Part shown: positions 16,900-27,700 of the stretch, in pieces
How positions within the stretch are numbered: the stretch's first letter is position 1
How the letters are laid out: every line of letters starts with the position of its first letter
Assembly: GCF_003240585.1 (NCBI RefSeq)
Contig: NZ_PCDP01000076.1
Span: 1-64,000, forward strand
Source: Arminella tubonensis
GTDB taxonomy: Bacteria > Pseudomonadota > Alphaproteobacteria > Rhizobiales > Rhizobiaceae
Direction: 5' to 3'
DNA length: 64,000 nt
Translations under genes and position numbers: made by a program
Notes under the pieces: model-generated
What the model was told of the DNA's origin: nothing
The model's database searches: none
Seen by the model: only the letters and a program-made list of their open reading frames with translations

Positions 16900-18621
16900 C
16901 TAGCGGCTACGCAATCCGATTGCCCTCTCGCACCCTTCTTTTGTCCCACAGATGTAGAGCAAAGACTTAGCGCGGGACATGCCAACATAGAGGATCTCGC
17001 GATCCCGTTCTGGATCACAATTGTCCAAAGCCCAGAGCACGATAATGGAGCGTTCAAGCCCCTTGAACCGAGCTACGGAGTCGACCGTAACTGATCCAGG
17101 ACCGTAACTCTCAAGTCGTCCCCATTTGGCCGCCTTTGGAATTGTCGAGGCTGCTAACACCGTTTCGAAGGTTTCGCGATCTCGGGCGCTGCAAAGTAGA
17201 ATGCCAATTTCGTGAGGTGGCACACCTTCTTCCGCCACAAGCCTGGTTACGAGAGAGGCAATGGCACGGGCCTGCTTTCCCAGATCCGACGCTGCCAGAA
17301 GTTCAACAGCGGTGCCGGAGATCGGCGGTGCCTGAACACTTGCCCCACGATAATGACGATATGCGGCATCGTGAATAAAGCTGGTATTCCTGCAATTCTT
17401 ATCGAGCACCATAGGCTCTCCCGCCACAGGGACCGACGAAGAGCGCTTATAGATGTCTTGGTTTTCATCGAGGAACACGTAAAACAGCCCCCCTGAGTGA
17501 TCTGTCATGATCATTTCTAGGGGCATCCAGAAATCATCCGCGAAGTCCTGGCCTTCGTCGACAATTATCGCGTCGTAGCGGGGACCTAAAGCGTCCACAG
17601 CGTGCGCGAGTGCAATGGGTTGGTGATTGTCAAATTCATTTCCTGCCGGATATTCTCGGCGAACCTCACTTAAAAAATCACGTCTGAGTTCGTTCTTCGC
17701 TCTCTCAATCCACCGAGTGCAAAGTTGGTGGAAGGTCGCGACATCTAGACCGTCTACACCAGAACACTGCTCTCTAAGATGATCGGCAAGTCCTCTATTG
17801 TAGCAGACGAGTAGAGTGCGCAATCCCCCGGCAGCTGTACGAACGGCTTTCTCGCGGGCGATAAGTGTTTTCCCTGTCCCGGCGCCACCGGCAATCATGA
17901 CGCGTCTTTGGCGAGACAAAAGGTCCAGGATCGATGTCTGCCGTTCAGTAAATGATATGCGGTCTTGCTCTTCAGTGTGGAGGCGAGCGGAAATTAGCGC
18001 TCGGGTCGAGGCGACACGAGCAAAAACCCGCCGAATAACCTCAATGCCAGGCTGACCGAGTTGCGCTATCCGTCGGCCTGCGTCAGGTTCTGTCCAGTAA
18101 CTGTAAGCTTCTTCAACCCATCGTGCGACATCAACCAAATCGCGCCGGTCTCCGATAATTTTGGTTGGCGCGTCTGGCCCTGCGAGTTGCGAAGCGTTGT
18201 CAACGTCTGGCAAGAACACCGAGTGCCCCAAAGGAAAGCGTCCAATGTTGAGCTGACGCCATTGAGGAACTTCTGCAAGCTTTTCTAAGATGCCAAATTT
18301 ACCTCGCTTCGCTTGATCAAACGGGTTCTTAATATCATGCAAAACGCCGTGGCGGTCAGTGGAGGTCCAGCGGCGAGTGCTATAGTCCAGATCGACGCGG
18401 CCACCCTTGACCTCGATTATCAAGAGGCCCCGACGCGGATGACAAATCAGGAAGTCGACTTCTCCATCACGTGGGCCATTGCCCTTTGGCTTGGCGATCC
18501 AAGCGACGGAGTGCAAGACAAGAAAGTCGTCATTGAGCTGCGACGCCAACGCTGCAAACAGACGCAATTCAGCAGATGACTCCGCAGAGGCTGTCTCGAG
18601 CGGTGGGATGCAAATTGCCAT
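16900..18621 (-). CDS. NERD-nuclease / UvrD-type SF1 helicase fusion
   Basis: A 573-residue protein. Residues ~1-190 form a NERD (nuclease-related) domain with the PD-(D/E)xK-like pattern GEVDFLI (Asp56) ... LLIIEVKGG (Glu70, Lys72). The rest is a UvrD/PcrA-like superfamily 1 helicase core: Walker A GGAGTGKT near residues 244-251, Walker B IIVDEGQDF, a Q-D-I-Y motif III region (FLDENQDIY), and the C-terminal motif VI block LYVGMSRAKSLLYI. The gene starts one base after the stop of the 1609-residue ATPase gene (TGAAATG), so the pair must be one translationally coupled operon. NERD-helicases recur in bacterial defence islands, where they are thought to process foreign or damaged DNA. Confidence 0.85.
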   Translation of the reverse strand: MAICIPPLETASAESSAELRLFAALASQLNDDFLVLHSVAWIAKPKGNGPRDGEVDFLICHPRRGLLIIEVKGGRVDLDYSTRRWTSTDRHGVLHDIKNPFDQAKRGKFGILEKLAEVPQWRQLNIGRFPLGHSVFLPDVDNASQLAGPDAPTKIIGDRRDLVDVARWVEEAYSYWTEPDAGRRIAQLGQPGIEVIRRVFARVASTRALISARLHTEEQDRISFTERQTSILDLLSRQRRVMIAGGAGTGKTLIAREKAVRTAAGGLRTLLVCYNRGLADHLREQCSGVDGLDVATFHQLCTRWIERAKNELRRDFLSEVRREYPAGNEFDNHQPIALAHAVDALGPRYDAIIVDEGQDFADDFWMPLEMIMTDHSGGLFYVFLDENQDIYKRSSSVPVAGEPMVLDKNCRNTSFIHDAAYRHYRGASVQAPPISGTAVELLAASDLGKQARAIASLVTRLVAEEGVPPHEIGILLCSARDRETFETVLAASTIPKAAKWGRLESYGPGSVTVDSVARFKGLERSIIVLWALDNCDPERDREILYVGMSRAKSLLYICGTKEGCERAIGLRSR

Positions 18622-18622
18622 T

Positions 18623-21600
18623 TCAGTCTACAAATTCTAGCGCGGTTGAGTAAGGCAGGAACTTTCTCCCCTGGAATCCAAAGTTCACGACAACCGACGT
18701 CACACTTCCACGCTTTTCAATTTTCTCGATGGTCCCGATCTGCCAGATCGCATGCTTAACCCTGGCGCCGATTCTTAGGTTTAGGTCGGCGGTCGAGGCA
18801 AGCTCCTCAGTAACGCCTCTCCATCCATGGTCGAACCAGTATTCAAGGACCTTTGAAAAGGGGTTGGCTATCGCACTGACCTGATGCTTTTGGATATCGC
18901 GTGAGAACTCGACCACGTAAACCCAATATTCTCCGGGGTATTGCTGCGCCATCGCAAACTGTACGTGCGATAGTTTTACACCACGTTCGTTCCAAGCACC
19001 TTCCAATCCTTTGACCTCAATTAGGCGCCGAGTGGGGCCTTCGACCGAGGTGGAAATAATGTCGAATCCTGGATTGTTATGAGATTGCTCGACCGGATTG
19101 CGGCCACATTGGCGCTCATATTTTAGGACGGCCTCGATCGCTGCTGCATCAATTCTATCGGATAAATCATTAGACGGCATCTGGTCAAAGGCTGGTGCGT
19201 CCTCCCGAGCAGCAGCATTGACATATGAGAGCATTCGAGATTTGCGCTCTTGTCTTTCTGTACCTGTGGGCGATGGCCGCCGCGAGGAATTGGGGATCCA
19301 CCCGTTACTATTGCCGCCCGATCCGAACAAGGTGCCTTGCTGCTTGATCGCAGTTACACCGATCTCAGTACGACCGAAGATACCGTCATCACTTTTAGAC
19401 TTAAAGGGTTCGTCGTCATCATTGGCATTTTCGGCTGGGGCCTCTGCGGTGGTTTTCGCCGAGAGGTTTCCAAAAGCTCCCTCTCGATCAAGGGCGTCCA
19501 TTACAATTTCCGCATCGGAGGAGATCTCAGACTTTTCTTCTGCCTCGACCGGCGGAGCGTTTTCGGGTGGTGCGTCCTCGGCAAAGGTCTCATATATTGC
19601 AAGCTCCTCATCTGCATCAGTCAGCGCATCCGTCAACGGCATAGGTTGGTGCGTTCCCTCGGGCTCTTGGTAGTTTGAATTCCGGAGAGACCGCTCTGCA
19701 TCCTGCCACGTTCCGAATGAAGTCACGTAGGCGGCGGTCATGATTACAGGGGGCATATCGACGCCAAACGAAAGTTGTTCGAGAGGTGCGAAAAGCGCTC
19801 GAAAGGCCGCTGGCCAATCAATCTGATCCCCAAACGAGCTGCGAACATAGAGGATTGAGGATTCCGTAGCATAAAAGGCGGCCGCAGGACTCGCAGGCGA
19901 CCGGACCGGTGGATCAAATTCAGTTATCTCGACGTGGACTTGAAGCGTTTCGGTATTGTGGATCTTCACGCTTGAAAGAATATCGCCCAATCTCTCACGA
20001 AACTCAGCGCTGGGTCCAAGCCACAACAGAAGATCGCTGCGCTCCTTTAAGAGTCCCGTAGCGATAATATTGACGCGGCTGTTCGGCACTTCGCTAAGCG
20101 CTTCTCGCGCGATATCGGATAGCCGTACGACGCCGAGTTCCCGAAAAAATCTAGCGGCAGCAAGGCGCGATACCTGAGGCGGAGAAACAAGGCGTTGATT
20201 TAATTCGCTCCCAAACGGCTCTGCGAGCACCGGTGAGTCCAGCCAAGCTGCTTCATCTGCAAAAGTTTGCCCACCCAAAAGATTGATGAGCATCGGTTCG
20301 TTTCTGAGCGTCTTCAACGCCTGGTGTACGTCGGGATCTTCCCGATCAAGGGCGTTCGCTAGCCACGCCAGGCACTGTCCGTGCACCAGAGCGTCCTGGC
20401 TTGATATCTCGGCCTTAGCTGAAAGTTCCGACAGAAGGGCTGCGTAATTACGCGCCGAGGGAGCATCCTCAACTCCTAGCCTCCTGTACAGACGCTCGCG
20501 TTGGCGCATCCGAGAGCTTGGCGCATGCCAGTATCCTTGAAAATACGTTGGCAACCAGAATACCTGGTCACTACGTAGATAGCGCTTCAACTCGGGATCA
20601 TAGATGTAGGCGGTGCCAACTAAGCGATCGATAGATAAAGAATCGGGTCCATCGGACCGTTCGCTAAGCAAGGCGTAAACCAGTTCCGACGCCGCAACTT
20701 CGTGCTCCATGCAATATTCGAGATGGGCGACAATTTTTTCGGTGGGTGGCTCATCTTTCAGACCGATAAAATCCAGAAAGTCGATCAGAGTTCTACCTTG
20801 TTGTGCACCACCACGAAGGGCGGGGAGGTCCACAATTGCAACCTGCGAGGCAAAGCCAGGAGCACGGAAGGCACGGTAGAGCCCAATCGGTGAGTATCTT
20901 TGCCCTTGCACACGCTCACCATTTATCGACCCCGGAAGCCAACTGATGCTCCTTAGTTTTTCCAAGGTCAGCTTGTCGGTTGGCGACAACCTGGCAAAGC
21001 GCTCAAGAATGTGACGTACGATGGGCTGCGTCTGGGTTGCAATTGTATCTATTGGTTGGCTCGTTGCGATGGCTTCGATACGTGCCACGATGTGCGTCGC
21101 GGAAAGCAAACGACGCATTCCTAAGCGATCTTCCAAAAGATCTTGAAACCGACCCGATAGGCGTCCTAGCGGCATCCATTCATCATCGACCCAATAGGCA
21201 GGATCTGCTCCCAGCAACGCGTCAAGTGGCGCCGTCCAGTAATAGCAATCGGAAGGTCGAGCGAATGTCCCGGCACGTGTGCGGATGAACGCACGATCTC
21301 TGAGGGCGTCAAGACCGCCATCCACGCTTAAATCTGCTTGGTGTTTGAGAATTTCGGAAAGTAGCAAGACGTACTGCTCGCGGCTCGGTCCAGCTTTCAA
21401 AATACCTTCAAGGTGCTTCTCGACATATTCCTGAAAACTCAGGACATCGACTCTCAGCGTCTCACGCGCAAAAGATCGCATGCTTTCAGTCATAAGCTCA
21501 GTATCGATTAACTCGAAATGACCAATCGGATCTACGAAGCCGCCTGGCATCTGTCCCCGAGATGGCGTGACAAACCCGGTTCTTGTCCTCAAAAACGGAA

Positions 21601-23452
21601 CTCCGGCCAGTGTTTTCCTAATAGTCAGCGCCGCAGGAATGTTGAACGACGTTAAGAGCTCGTAGAAGCTGCGCACATCGCCAGCGTCAGCTCCGATGAT
21701 TGCGAGCGCCGCCGCATTATCGGAAATTGCGGAAGCAACATCCCCCGCGAACTCTTCTAAGCCATAGACATCCACTTCCTCGGATAACGTGGAACGCGCG
21801 AGGAGATCTCTGTTTGCGAACGGGCAATCAGGCACAAACCTACCGATAAGCGCTGCTGAGACTGCGCCCTCAGTTCGCCAGACGTTTGCAATACAGGTTG
21901 GAGTACCTTCTTGATCCAGGATAAAAGGCACCGACCTCAGCCGTTTGGAAAGCTGTGGCAAATCCTGTCTCGTTTTCGAGTTTTTCAGGATGGTGTCTAC
22001 AGCGTTCCAGAGGCTCCCGAGATTTGACACGTCGGTAGGTATCAAGCCCGTCGTGTGGGCAGATTCCAAAGTCGCAACCACGACTGGCAGTCGAAGCGGG
22101 CTGGCGCCCAATGCTTGAAGGACGGACCAATAGGTCCGAAGTTCGTCATGAATTAGCGGCGTTCCGAGTGACGCAATCGCTGCCTGATCCTCATGCGAAA
22201 GCTGCTCCGGCAAGTAGCAATCGCCCGGTAAACAGAGGCGTCCATCTACGGTTCGAACGGAAGCCGACGCCGCTGCCGCTGTCTTTAATTCAATCCAGAA
22301 AGCCTCGAACGACGTCTGATCTTTCCGGGCAAAAGCTGAAGCGACTAACGCCCATAGACGTTGGACACCAAGGAGCTCACGGATTTCCTCGAAATTTTCG
22401 GCCATCGTCGTCGCTGCGGTGTCGAGTAGAAGCTCATTCCAATACCGCTCATGCTGTTCGCCCGTAAGAGTAATCATCCGGCGGGTCGGATGCGGAAAGA
22501 AATCTGCGTTTATGTGAAAAGGCATTCCTGAGGTTTGCTCTGTCGGCAGATAGGCGTAGAGCAACCCATCGATGGGAGCGTCATGCAAAGGCAATGCAAC
22601 GTTGACCACGGGAGAACGATCGAGTTCCCCAAGCGTCGGAAAGTCCTTGAAAATACCTCGTTCGGCAGCAAGGTTTGACGCATCGTGCGTGAACAGTTTC
22701 CACCGCTCTATTTGGTTATCGGGTGAGAAATCCAAAGTGACAATTCCTGCGTCGCGAGTGATCGACACAGAGCGAATTAAGGTCCCCTCATTGGAGAGAT
22801 CGATCGTCTTCAAATTTCGCAGAAAGAACAGCCCGTTCTTCATTACCTCGCCAATTGCTTCCACAGCCAACGGAACCACATTGGATGGAGCAGGGGACGC
22901 ATTCAGCGCCTTCCGAGTATCCGACTGGGTCAATGCCCAGCGCAATTCAAACTCCGTTCCTGGGACCTGGGCGATAGTGCGGGTAATACCGGTTCCATCG
23001 ATAGGAATCAGTTGCATCTCCACGCCCGTGGAACGGATCACAGGGGAGTCGGTAATTTGATAGACTGATACGAAACCGATACCAAATCGGCCGATCTGTG
23101 AAGACACTTGGATCTTATTTCGGCTTCCCATGCGCGAAATAGCGTGAAAATTGCACGAGCGTTTCGCTCCGCTGGGATTGCCGTCTCTCTCCCACGGACA
23201 TCGGGGATTGGCCAGGCCACATGTTGAGAACTGCCCGCTGTTACGAACAAAAAGGCTTGAGTCCGTTACGTCGAAACTAAGGTGCGCCGCACCGGCATCA
23301 TCGGCATTCTGGATAAGCTCCAGCGCCATAACCCCCAGTCCTTGAAGTCCTGCTAGCGCTTGCTGGATGTTTCCCAGCAGATCGGCCTCGTAAGAAAGCG
23401 TTACCGGTTCTTGGATGAAGGCATTCTCGCTCGTCACGCTCAGCACTTGCAA
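18623..23452 (-). CDS. Sacsin-like HSP90-type ATPase with C-terminal nuclease-like DUF3883 domain
   Basis: A 1609-residue protein. The N-terminus carries a GHKL/HSP90-type ATPase like that of sacsin: VMALELIQNADDAGA (N box, about residues 40-55) and GRFGIGFVSVYQITDSP (G box, about 140-158). A very long helical middle region follows, then an acidic low-complexity linker (about 1270-1400). Near residues 1440-1540 is a DUF3883-type domain with GFDII ... RLIEVKG, which has the D...ExK layout of PD-(D/E)xK nucleases. The last ~50 residues (RIGARVKHAIWQIGTIEKIE) look like the Tudor-like tail of UvrD helicases. Large sacsin-type ATPases with nuclease tails are typical of uncharacterised anti-phage loci. 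It is coupled to the NERD helicase. Confidence 0.85.
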   Translation of the reverse strand: MQVLSVTSENAFIQEPVTLSYEADLLGNIQQALAGLQGLGVMALELIQNADDAGAAHLSFDVTDSSLFVRNSGQFSTCGLANPRCPWERDGNPSGAKRSCNFHAISRMGSRNKIQVSSQIGRFGIGFVSVYQITDSPVIRSTGVEMQLIPIDGTGITRTIAQVPGTEFELRWALTQSDTRKALNASPAPSNVVPLAVEAIGEVMKNGLFFLRNLKTIDLSNEGTLIRSVSITRDAGIVTLDFSPDNQIERWKLFTHDASNLAAERGIFKDFPTLGELDRSPVVNVALPLHDAPIDGLLYAYLPTEQTSGMPFHINADFFPHPTRRMITLTGEQHERYWNELLLDTAATTMAENFEEIRELLGVQRLWALVASAFARKDQTSFEAFWIELKTAAAASASVRTVDGRLCLPGDCYLPEQLSHEDQAAIASLGTPLIHDELRTYWSVLQALGASPLRLPVVVATLESAHTTGLIPTDVSNLGSLWNAVDTILKNSKTRQDLPQLSKRLRSVPFILDQEGTPTCIANVWRTEGAVSAALIGRFVPDCPFANRDLLARSTLSEEVDVYGLEEFAGDVASAISDNAAALAIIGADAGDVRSFYELLTSFNIPAALTIRKTLAGVPFLRTRTGFVTPSRGQMPGGFVDPIGHFELIDTELMTESMRSFARETLRVDVLSFQEYVEKHLEGILKAGPSREQYVLLLSEILKHQADLSVDGGLDALRDRAFIRTRAGTFARPSDCYYWTAPLDALLGADPAYWVDDEWMPLGRLSGRFQDLLEDRLGMRRLLSATHIVARIEAIATSQPIDTIATQTQPIVRHILERFARLSPTDKLTLEKLRSISWLPGSINGERVQGQRYSPIGLYRAFRAPGFASQVAIVDLPALRGGAQQGRTLIDFLDFIGLKDEPPTEKIVAHLEYCMEHEVAASELVYALLSERSDGPDSLSIDRLVGTAYIYDPELKRYLRSDQVFWLPTYFQGYWHAPSSRMRQRERLYRRLGVEDAPSARNYAALLSELSAKAEISSQDALVHGQCLAWLANALDREDPDVHQALKTLRNEPMLINLLGGQTFADEAAWLDSPVLAEPFGSELNQRLVSPPQVSRLAAARFFRELGVVRLSDIAREALSEVPNSRVNIIATGLLKERSDLLLWLGPSAEFRERLGDILSSVKIHNTETLQVHVEITEFDPPVRSPASPAAAFYATESSILYVRSSFGDQIDWPAAFRALFAPLEQLSFGVDMPPVIMTAAYVTSFGTWQDAERSLRNSNYQEPEGTHQPMPLTDALTDADEELAIYETFAEDAPPENAPPVEAEEKSEISSDAEIVMDALDREGAFGNLSAKTTAEAPAENANDDDEPFKSKSDDGIFGRTEIGVTAIKQQGTLFGSGGNSNGWIPNSSRRPSPTGTERQERKSRMLSYVNAAAREDAPAFDQMPSNDLSDRIDAAAIEAVLKYERQCGRNPVEQSHNNPGFDIISTSVEGPTRRLIEVKGLEGAWNERGVKLSHVQFAMAQQYPGEYWVYVVEFSRDIQKHQVSAIANPFSKVLEYWFDHGWRGVTEELASTADLNLRIGARVKHAIWQIGTIEKIEKRGSVTSVVVNFGFQGRKFLPYSTALEFVD

Positions 23453-23985
23453 TCCGATGCGCCCTTTATCGCCAGCAGGCGTCTAAAATTCCATGACAGT
23501 TCGCTTGCATGCATACCGAGTTCCCCATCCCGTACTCATTCTTGCCCCACAGCTCTAGATTTCAACAACACGTTGATCCTTATGGCAATAGAAACATCTG
23601 ATCGCAGCAAAATCTATAGTGGAGAAAAACGAGCATCGGCCGCAGAAGCGGTCAGCGCAACTTTTAACAATCGGCGGCCACGACCCACCTCCCGTTCTCG
23701 CCGAATTCATATCGCTGTCACCTGCAGCAGAAGACGACGAGACGCCAACGAGAAAATCCATTGGTCGGTGCTGGACACGCAAACTCGTGAGGGCGCCGAA
23801 AGTTACCGAACGGTCTATGATGTAAACTCCCGGGATAGTTGTTTTGCTCACTCCTCCAAGACAGTCGGCTGACAGCTATTCATGTTCCGCAGACCCATTT
23901 TTATTTTGAGGGGCAGGAAGTGTCCACCAACGATACCCGCGGCGTCGCACTCCGAGACCTACCATTCAGGCCGCATACCTGGCGG

Positions 23986-24085
23986 TTCGGAAATTCCGAA
24001 TAAGGCAGCAATATTCGAAAATATTGTTCGGCCAACCCGGACAAAGTTTGGGTGTCGATAGTTCGGGTGTTCCGAATAATTCGGA
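23986..24085. promoter_or_regulatory. Cluster of TTCGGAA/TTCCGAA palindromes
   Basis: Bases 23986-24000 read TTCGGAAATTCCGAA, two perfect 7-base arms around a single A. Bases 24071-24085 read TCCGAATAATTCGGA, again 7-base arms around an A. Between them, 24062-24076 reads TTCGGGTGTTCCGAA, a weaker version overlapping the second. The same hexamer family thus appears as repeated inverted half-sites within 100 bases, which is what a dimeric repressor's operator array looks like. It lies about 540 bases upstream of the sacsin-like gene and 710 upstream of the helicase gene. The binding protein is unknown. Confidence 0.5.
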
Positions 24086-24290
24086 GCATTGGCCGATTCT
24101 CCCGGACAATCCTGAGTCCGCGCACTGCTTGCAACTTGCTGTCTGATGGAGTGACAGCCGCTTCCGGCTCTAGCGCCATCGTTGCTTACCTTCCGCCCCA
24201 AGCGGTTGCCCATTCCGCCAAACGATTCCCGAAAACTATTTCCAATTCCGTAATATCGCGCTCCGACTTACGTCAACGAATTTGTGTGAG

Positions 24291-24323
24291 AAGTTAGTGG
24301 ATCGCGTTCAAAAGTTAGTGGAT
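24291..24323 (+). repeat. 12-base direct repeat with 21-base period
   Basis: AAGTTAGTGGAT occurs at 24291-24302 and again at 24312-24323. The 21-base spacing puts both copies on the same face of the helix, as for tandem activator or repressor sites. It could also be a chance duplication or the footprint of a lost mobile element. Confidence 0.45.
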
Positions 24324-24425
24324 TGGTCGATTCAACCCTGACGATGCCTTGCAAAAACAAATGGTTACGGTAGCTCCGAAAAGCGGAATCTATAGAAATA
24401 GTAGCACTCCGGGATTTCGTATCGG

Positions 24426-24707
24426 TTGGCTCGTTGCGTGGATGGAAACCCTGCCATCTGTTCATCGATCGCCGTGGCCCCGCGCTTCATTTGTTATCAT
24501 TCGTGCACGGCGACTTCGGAATTCTGGCGCCCCCTACCGGCACTATGTCGTGCCGTGCGCCGAGAATTGCACGCCGAAGAAAGCAAGGACGCTGTCCGTG
24601 ATGCGTTGGGTTCGAGCCGTGACGAGAAAAGCACGCTCCATCTGATTTCCTTGGCGAAAGGCGGCCTGGCCAAAAAAGGTTGGGTATTTGGAGTTGCAGC
24701 CAGTTGA
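24426..24707 (+). CDS. Doubtful 93-codon frame upstream of the helicase
   Basis: A TTG-initiated frame whose second half reads like real protein (ELHAEESKDAVRDALGSSRD; LHLISLAKGGLAKKGWVFG) but whose first half is unusually rich in Cys and Arg. There is no convincing ribosome site. It may be the 3' part of a decayed gene or a short leader gene of the defence operon. No family recognised. Confidence 0.25.
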   Translation: MARCVDGNPAICSSIAVAPRFICYHSCTATSEFWRPLPALCRAVRRELHAEESKDAVRDALGSSRDEKSTLHLISLAKGGLAKKGWVFGVAAS

Positions 24708-24796
24708 CACAGGTCACCGTAATTGCAATTTCGAGTATGGGGACTTTTCATTTCGATGTGCTGCGTATCAACACGCGGTTGGGGCAATAACATTCA

Positions 24797-27700
24797 ATGT
24801 CGGTACTGTTGCGGACAATATCGGCCTTTCCGACAGGGCGGACGACTAACGAACTTTTTGCGTTGCTCGACGTCGATTTTGATCCTCGCAGGCGCACGGA
24901 GATCTACGCGGAGCTCTCTGCCCTTAGCGCATCAGGCAAGGTTAGCAAGGGCCGGGATGGCAGATGGCGCCCAATTGCCACTGCTCGAAATCAAGCGATC
25001 CAGGTGTCGCCGGTTAATGGAGCCGACGATGTCAAAGCGGATGACAAACTGCTGCTGCCAGTTCACGCGACCTTTAAGAGTTCACCGGCAAAAGCGATCG
25101 AAGTTGATGCGACCGAGGCGGCCATCAATTTCGACCCAAACGCACTATTGCGTTACTATCGTTCTGCGCTGAGATCAGATCCACGTGGAGCCATTTCTCA
25201 AGTCGACGATCGACATGCCGTGCAGTGGCAGTTGTTCACCGGAATGGGACCACTGACGCCAGAAGATGGGCAGATCCTTACGATTTCGATCGTACTTGAA
25301 GACTTGCCAGACGAATTTCGAAAAGCGCTGGTTAAGCGCGAGGCCAACGAGCAAACCCTTGCGGTCGGCTGGCCGATAGCGATTGGGAAAAAGCAAGGAG
25401 TGCCTGTCGTTTGGCCGGTGGGGCTCATCAGTGCTGAATGGACACGAAGCACCGCGCATCTTGAGATTTCGATCGACACTGACGACATTGTCGTAAACCC
25501 AGATTGGATCAAGGGATCTGCTCGGGGTGCTAATTGGAACGAATCTGGTCTTCGAGAGGTGTTCACGCAGGCGGAGGGCTTAGGCTTTCGCCGCGATGAC
25601 TTCCTATCGAGGTTGAAGGAAGCTGTTGCTGGCGCTTTCCGTGGAAGTATCTCTGGGCAACAGATGCGAATCGAGCTCGATCCGGCGACCGCTGGTATCT
25701 ATGATATCGCCGCTCTCTTCCTACCGACTGACAGCACTTTCACGGCTGGGGCTGTACGCGACCTTGATACAATCGCTACGTGGGCTCCAGAAAGGCTTGC
25801 GTTAACAGCGCTTGCGCCGATCCTTGGCTTGAAGTCGCCAGCGACCGTGAGGGCAACCCCGGTTATCAACACCGGCGATTTGAACAAGGAACAGATCGAT
25901 GCCGTGCGGCATTCTCTTGCCGCGCCCCTTACCGTGGTGACAGGTCCCCCCGGCACAGGCAAAAGTCAGGCGATCGTGTCGATTGCAGCATCGGTGTTAG
26001 CCGACGGTGGCAGTGTGCTTGTGGCATCAAAGAACCATCAGGCACTAGATGCTGTAGAAAGCCGCCTTGGCGGCATCGCACCTCAGTCTCCGTTTCTGGT
26101 CAGGACGCTGGATCCAGCACGCGATATCGATCAATCGTTTGATCAGATACTCGGGCTATTGGTCAGTGAGCCCACCAAAGGGGCTGCCGATCCCGATCTC
26201 GTTGTCCGGTCAAAGCTGTCCTCACTTGCACAAAACCGGACCCGAATCCTTGATCAAATCGACGAGCAGTCGCGGCTCCACAGCGCCATCGCTGAGCTAT
26301 TGGAACGGATCGAAGCTCAGCAAGGCGCCGTTGCTGAACCCGAATTGCCGATCGTTTCGACGCCAGGGACCTTCTTGAGCCGACTGATTGATGCCTTGTT
26401 TCGCGCCATCGGATTTCGAAAAAAACAGACGGTCTCAAACGAGGTAGTCGGTGACATTGCGACAGTCGCTACATTGAAGCTGCGGTTGAGCCACCTGCGT
26501 TCGGAACTGGCAAGAATCGAAGTCAAGGGCGATCCGGTCGAGATTACCTTTGAGATTGGTGAACTGGCTCGGGAGCTATTGCCGAAAGTGCTTGCGTCTA
26601 AAGTCAACCTTTCTGAAGTCGATCGGCGGCGCCTGGGTGAAGAACTCGCCAACCTCGAACTTGCTCAAAGCTCGGGTCCATTGCCCCAGTCGCTCGCTGC
26701 AGACGTCGTAGGCCACCGCCCACTTTGGTTAGTTTCCGTCCTTGGAGCCGCACGGCGGGTGCCTCTTTCTGAGAGCTTGTTTGATCTTGCGATTTTCGAC
26801 GAGGCAAGCCAATGCGATATCGCCTCTGCGCTCCCGATCTTCGCTCGCGCCAAACGCGCCGTCGTCGTGGGAGATAATCGACAGCTGTCTTTCATCAGCC
26901 AATTGGGGATCGCGCACGACCGCAACCTAATGCAGGCGCAAGACTTGCCAATATCCAAAATGGGTCGTTTCGCTCAGAGTCGCCGATCACTCTTCGATCT
27001 CGCAGACCTCACACCGGGCGCGGCGAAGGTCATGCTCCGAGACCAATACCGCTCCGCCGCCGATATCGTCGGCTACATTAATGAGCACTTCTACGGTGGC
27101 CAACTGCGCGTAGCAGGGGACCAAAACAAGTTGAAGGTTCCGGAAGGGTCGAAGCCCGGGATTGCATGGAACGACGTCCCTTCGCCCACCGCGCCAATGG
27201 TCGCGAATGTAAACAGTGCGGAGGTCGCGGCGATCACAAAACACCTACGACTGCTCCTTGATGAGCAGGCATATACCGGATCGATTGGGGTAATTGCCCC
27301 ATTTAGACCGCAAGTTCACGCTCTGGAACAGGTGATCTATGCAGAGATAGGAAAGGAGCTTCGCGAAAAGGCGGAGCTTCGTGTTGGAACCGTTGATAGC
27401 TTCCAGGGGCAGGAGAGGGACCTTATTCTGTTCTCTCCTTGTTTGGGGTATTCCAGCGCCACAAGTGCGGTCACGTTCGTGCAAAGGGACTGGCGCCGCC
27501 TCAATGTTGCGATCAGCCGGGCAAGAGCGGTCGCTTATGTATTCGGCGACCTTGCGTATGCGAGGTCGGGTAAAGTTGGAAGCCTGCAACGACTGGCCGC
27601 CGCAGCGACGGAGCCGAAGGGGCGCGTGGGCGAGGGCACCTTTGACAGTAATTGGGAGCGGATCGTTGATGCAGCGCTCAGAAAGCGCGGTCTCAACCCA

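Larger units (their letters stand above)
23453..24796. other. 1.3-kb divergent regulatory region with gene relics
   Basis: The stretch lies between the start of the sacsin-like gene (leftward) and the helicase gene (rightward). It holds a palindrome cluster at 23986-24085 and a 12-base direct repeat at 24291-24323, listed separately. Open frames at 23619-23825 (plus) and 23555-23851 (minus) have no ribosome sites and unfamiliar content. Divergent promoters for both halves of the defence island must be here. Confidence 0.5.

Noticed and set aside
16900..18621. Gabija GajB identity for the NERD helicase
   Set aside because: No GajA (OLD-type nuclease) partner, and GajB lacks a NERD domain.
19098..19673. 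191-codon plus frame inside the sacsin-like gene
   Set aside because: Ser-rich antisense of the acidic linker of the real gene.
22572..23060. 162-codon plus frame opposite the start of the sacsin-like gene
   Set aside because: Antisense to the conserved ATPase motifs.
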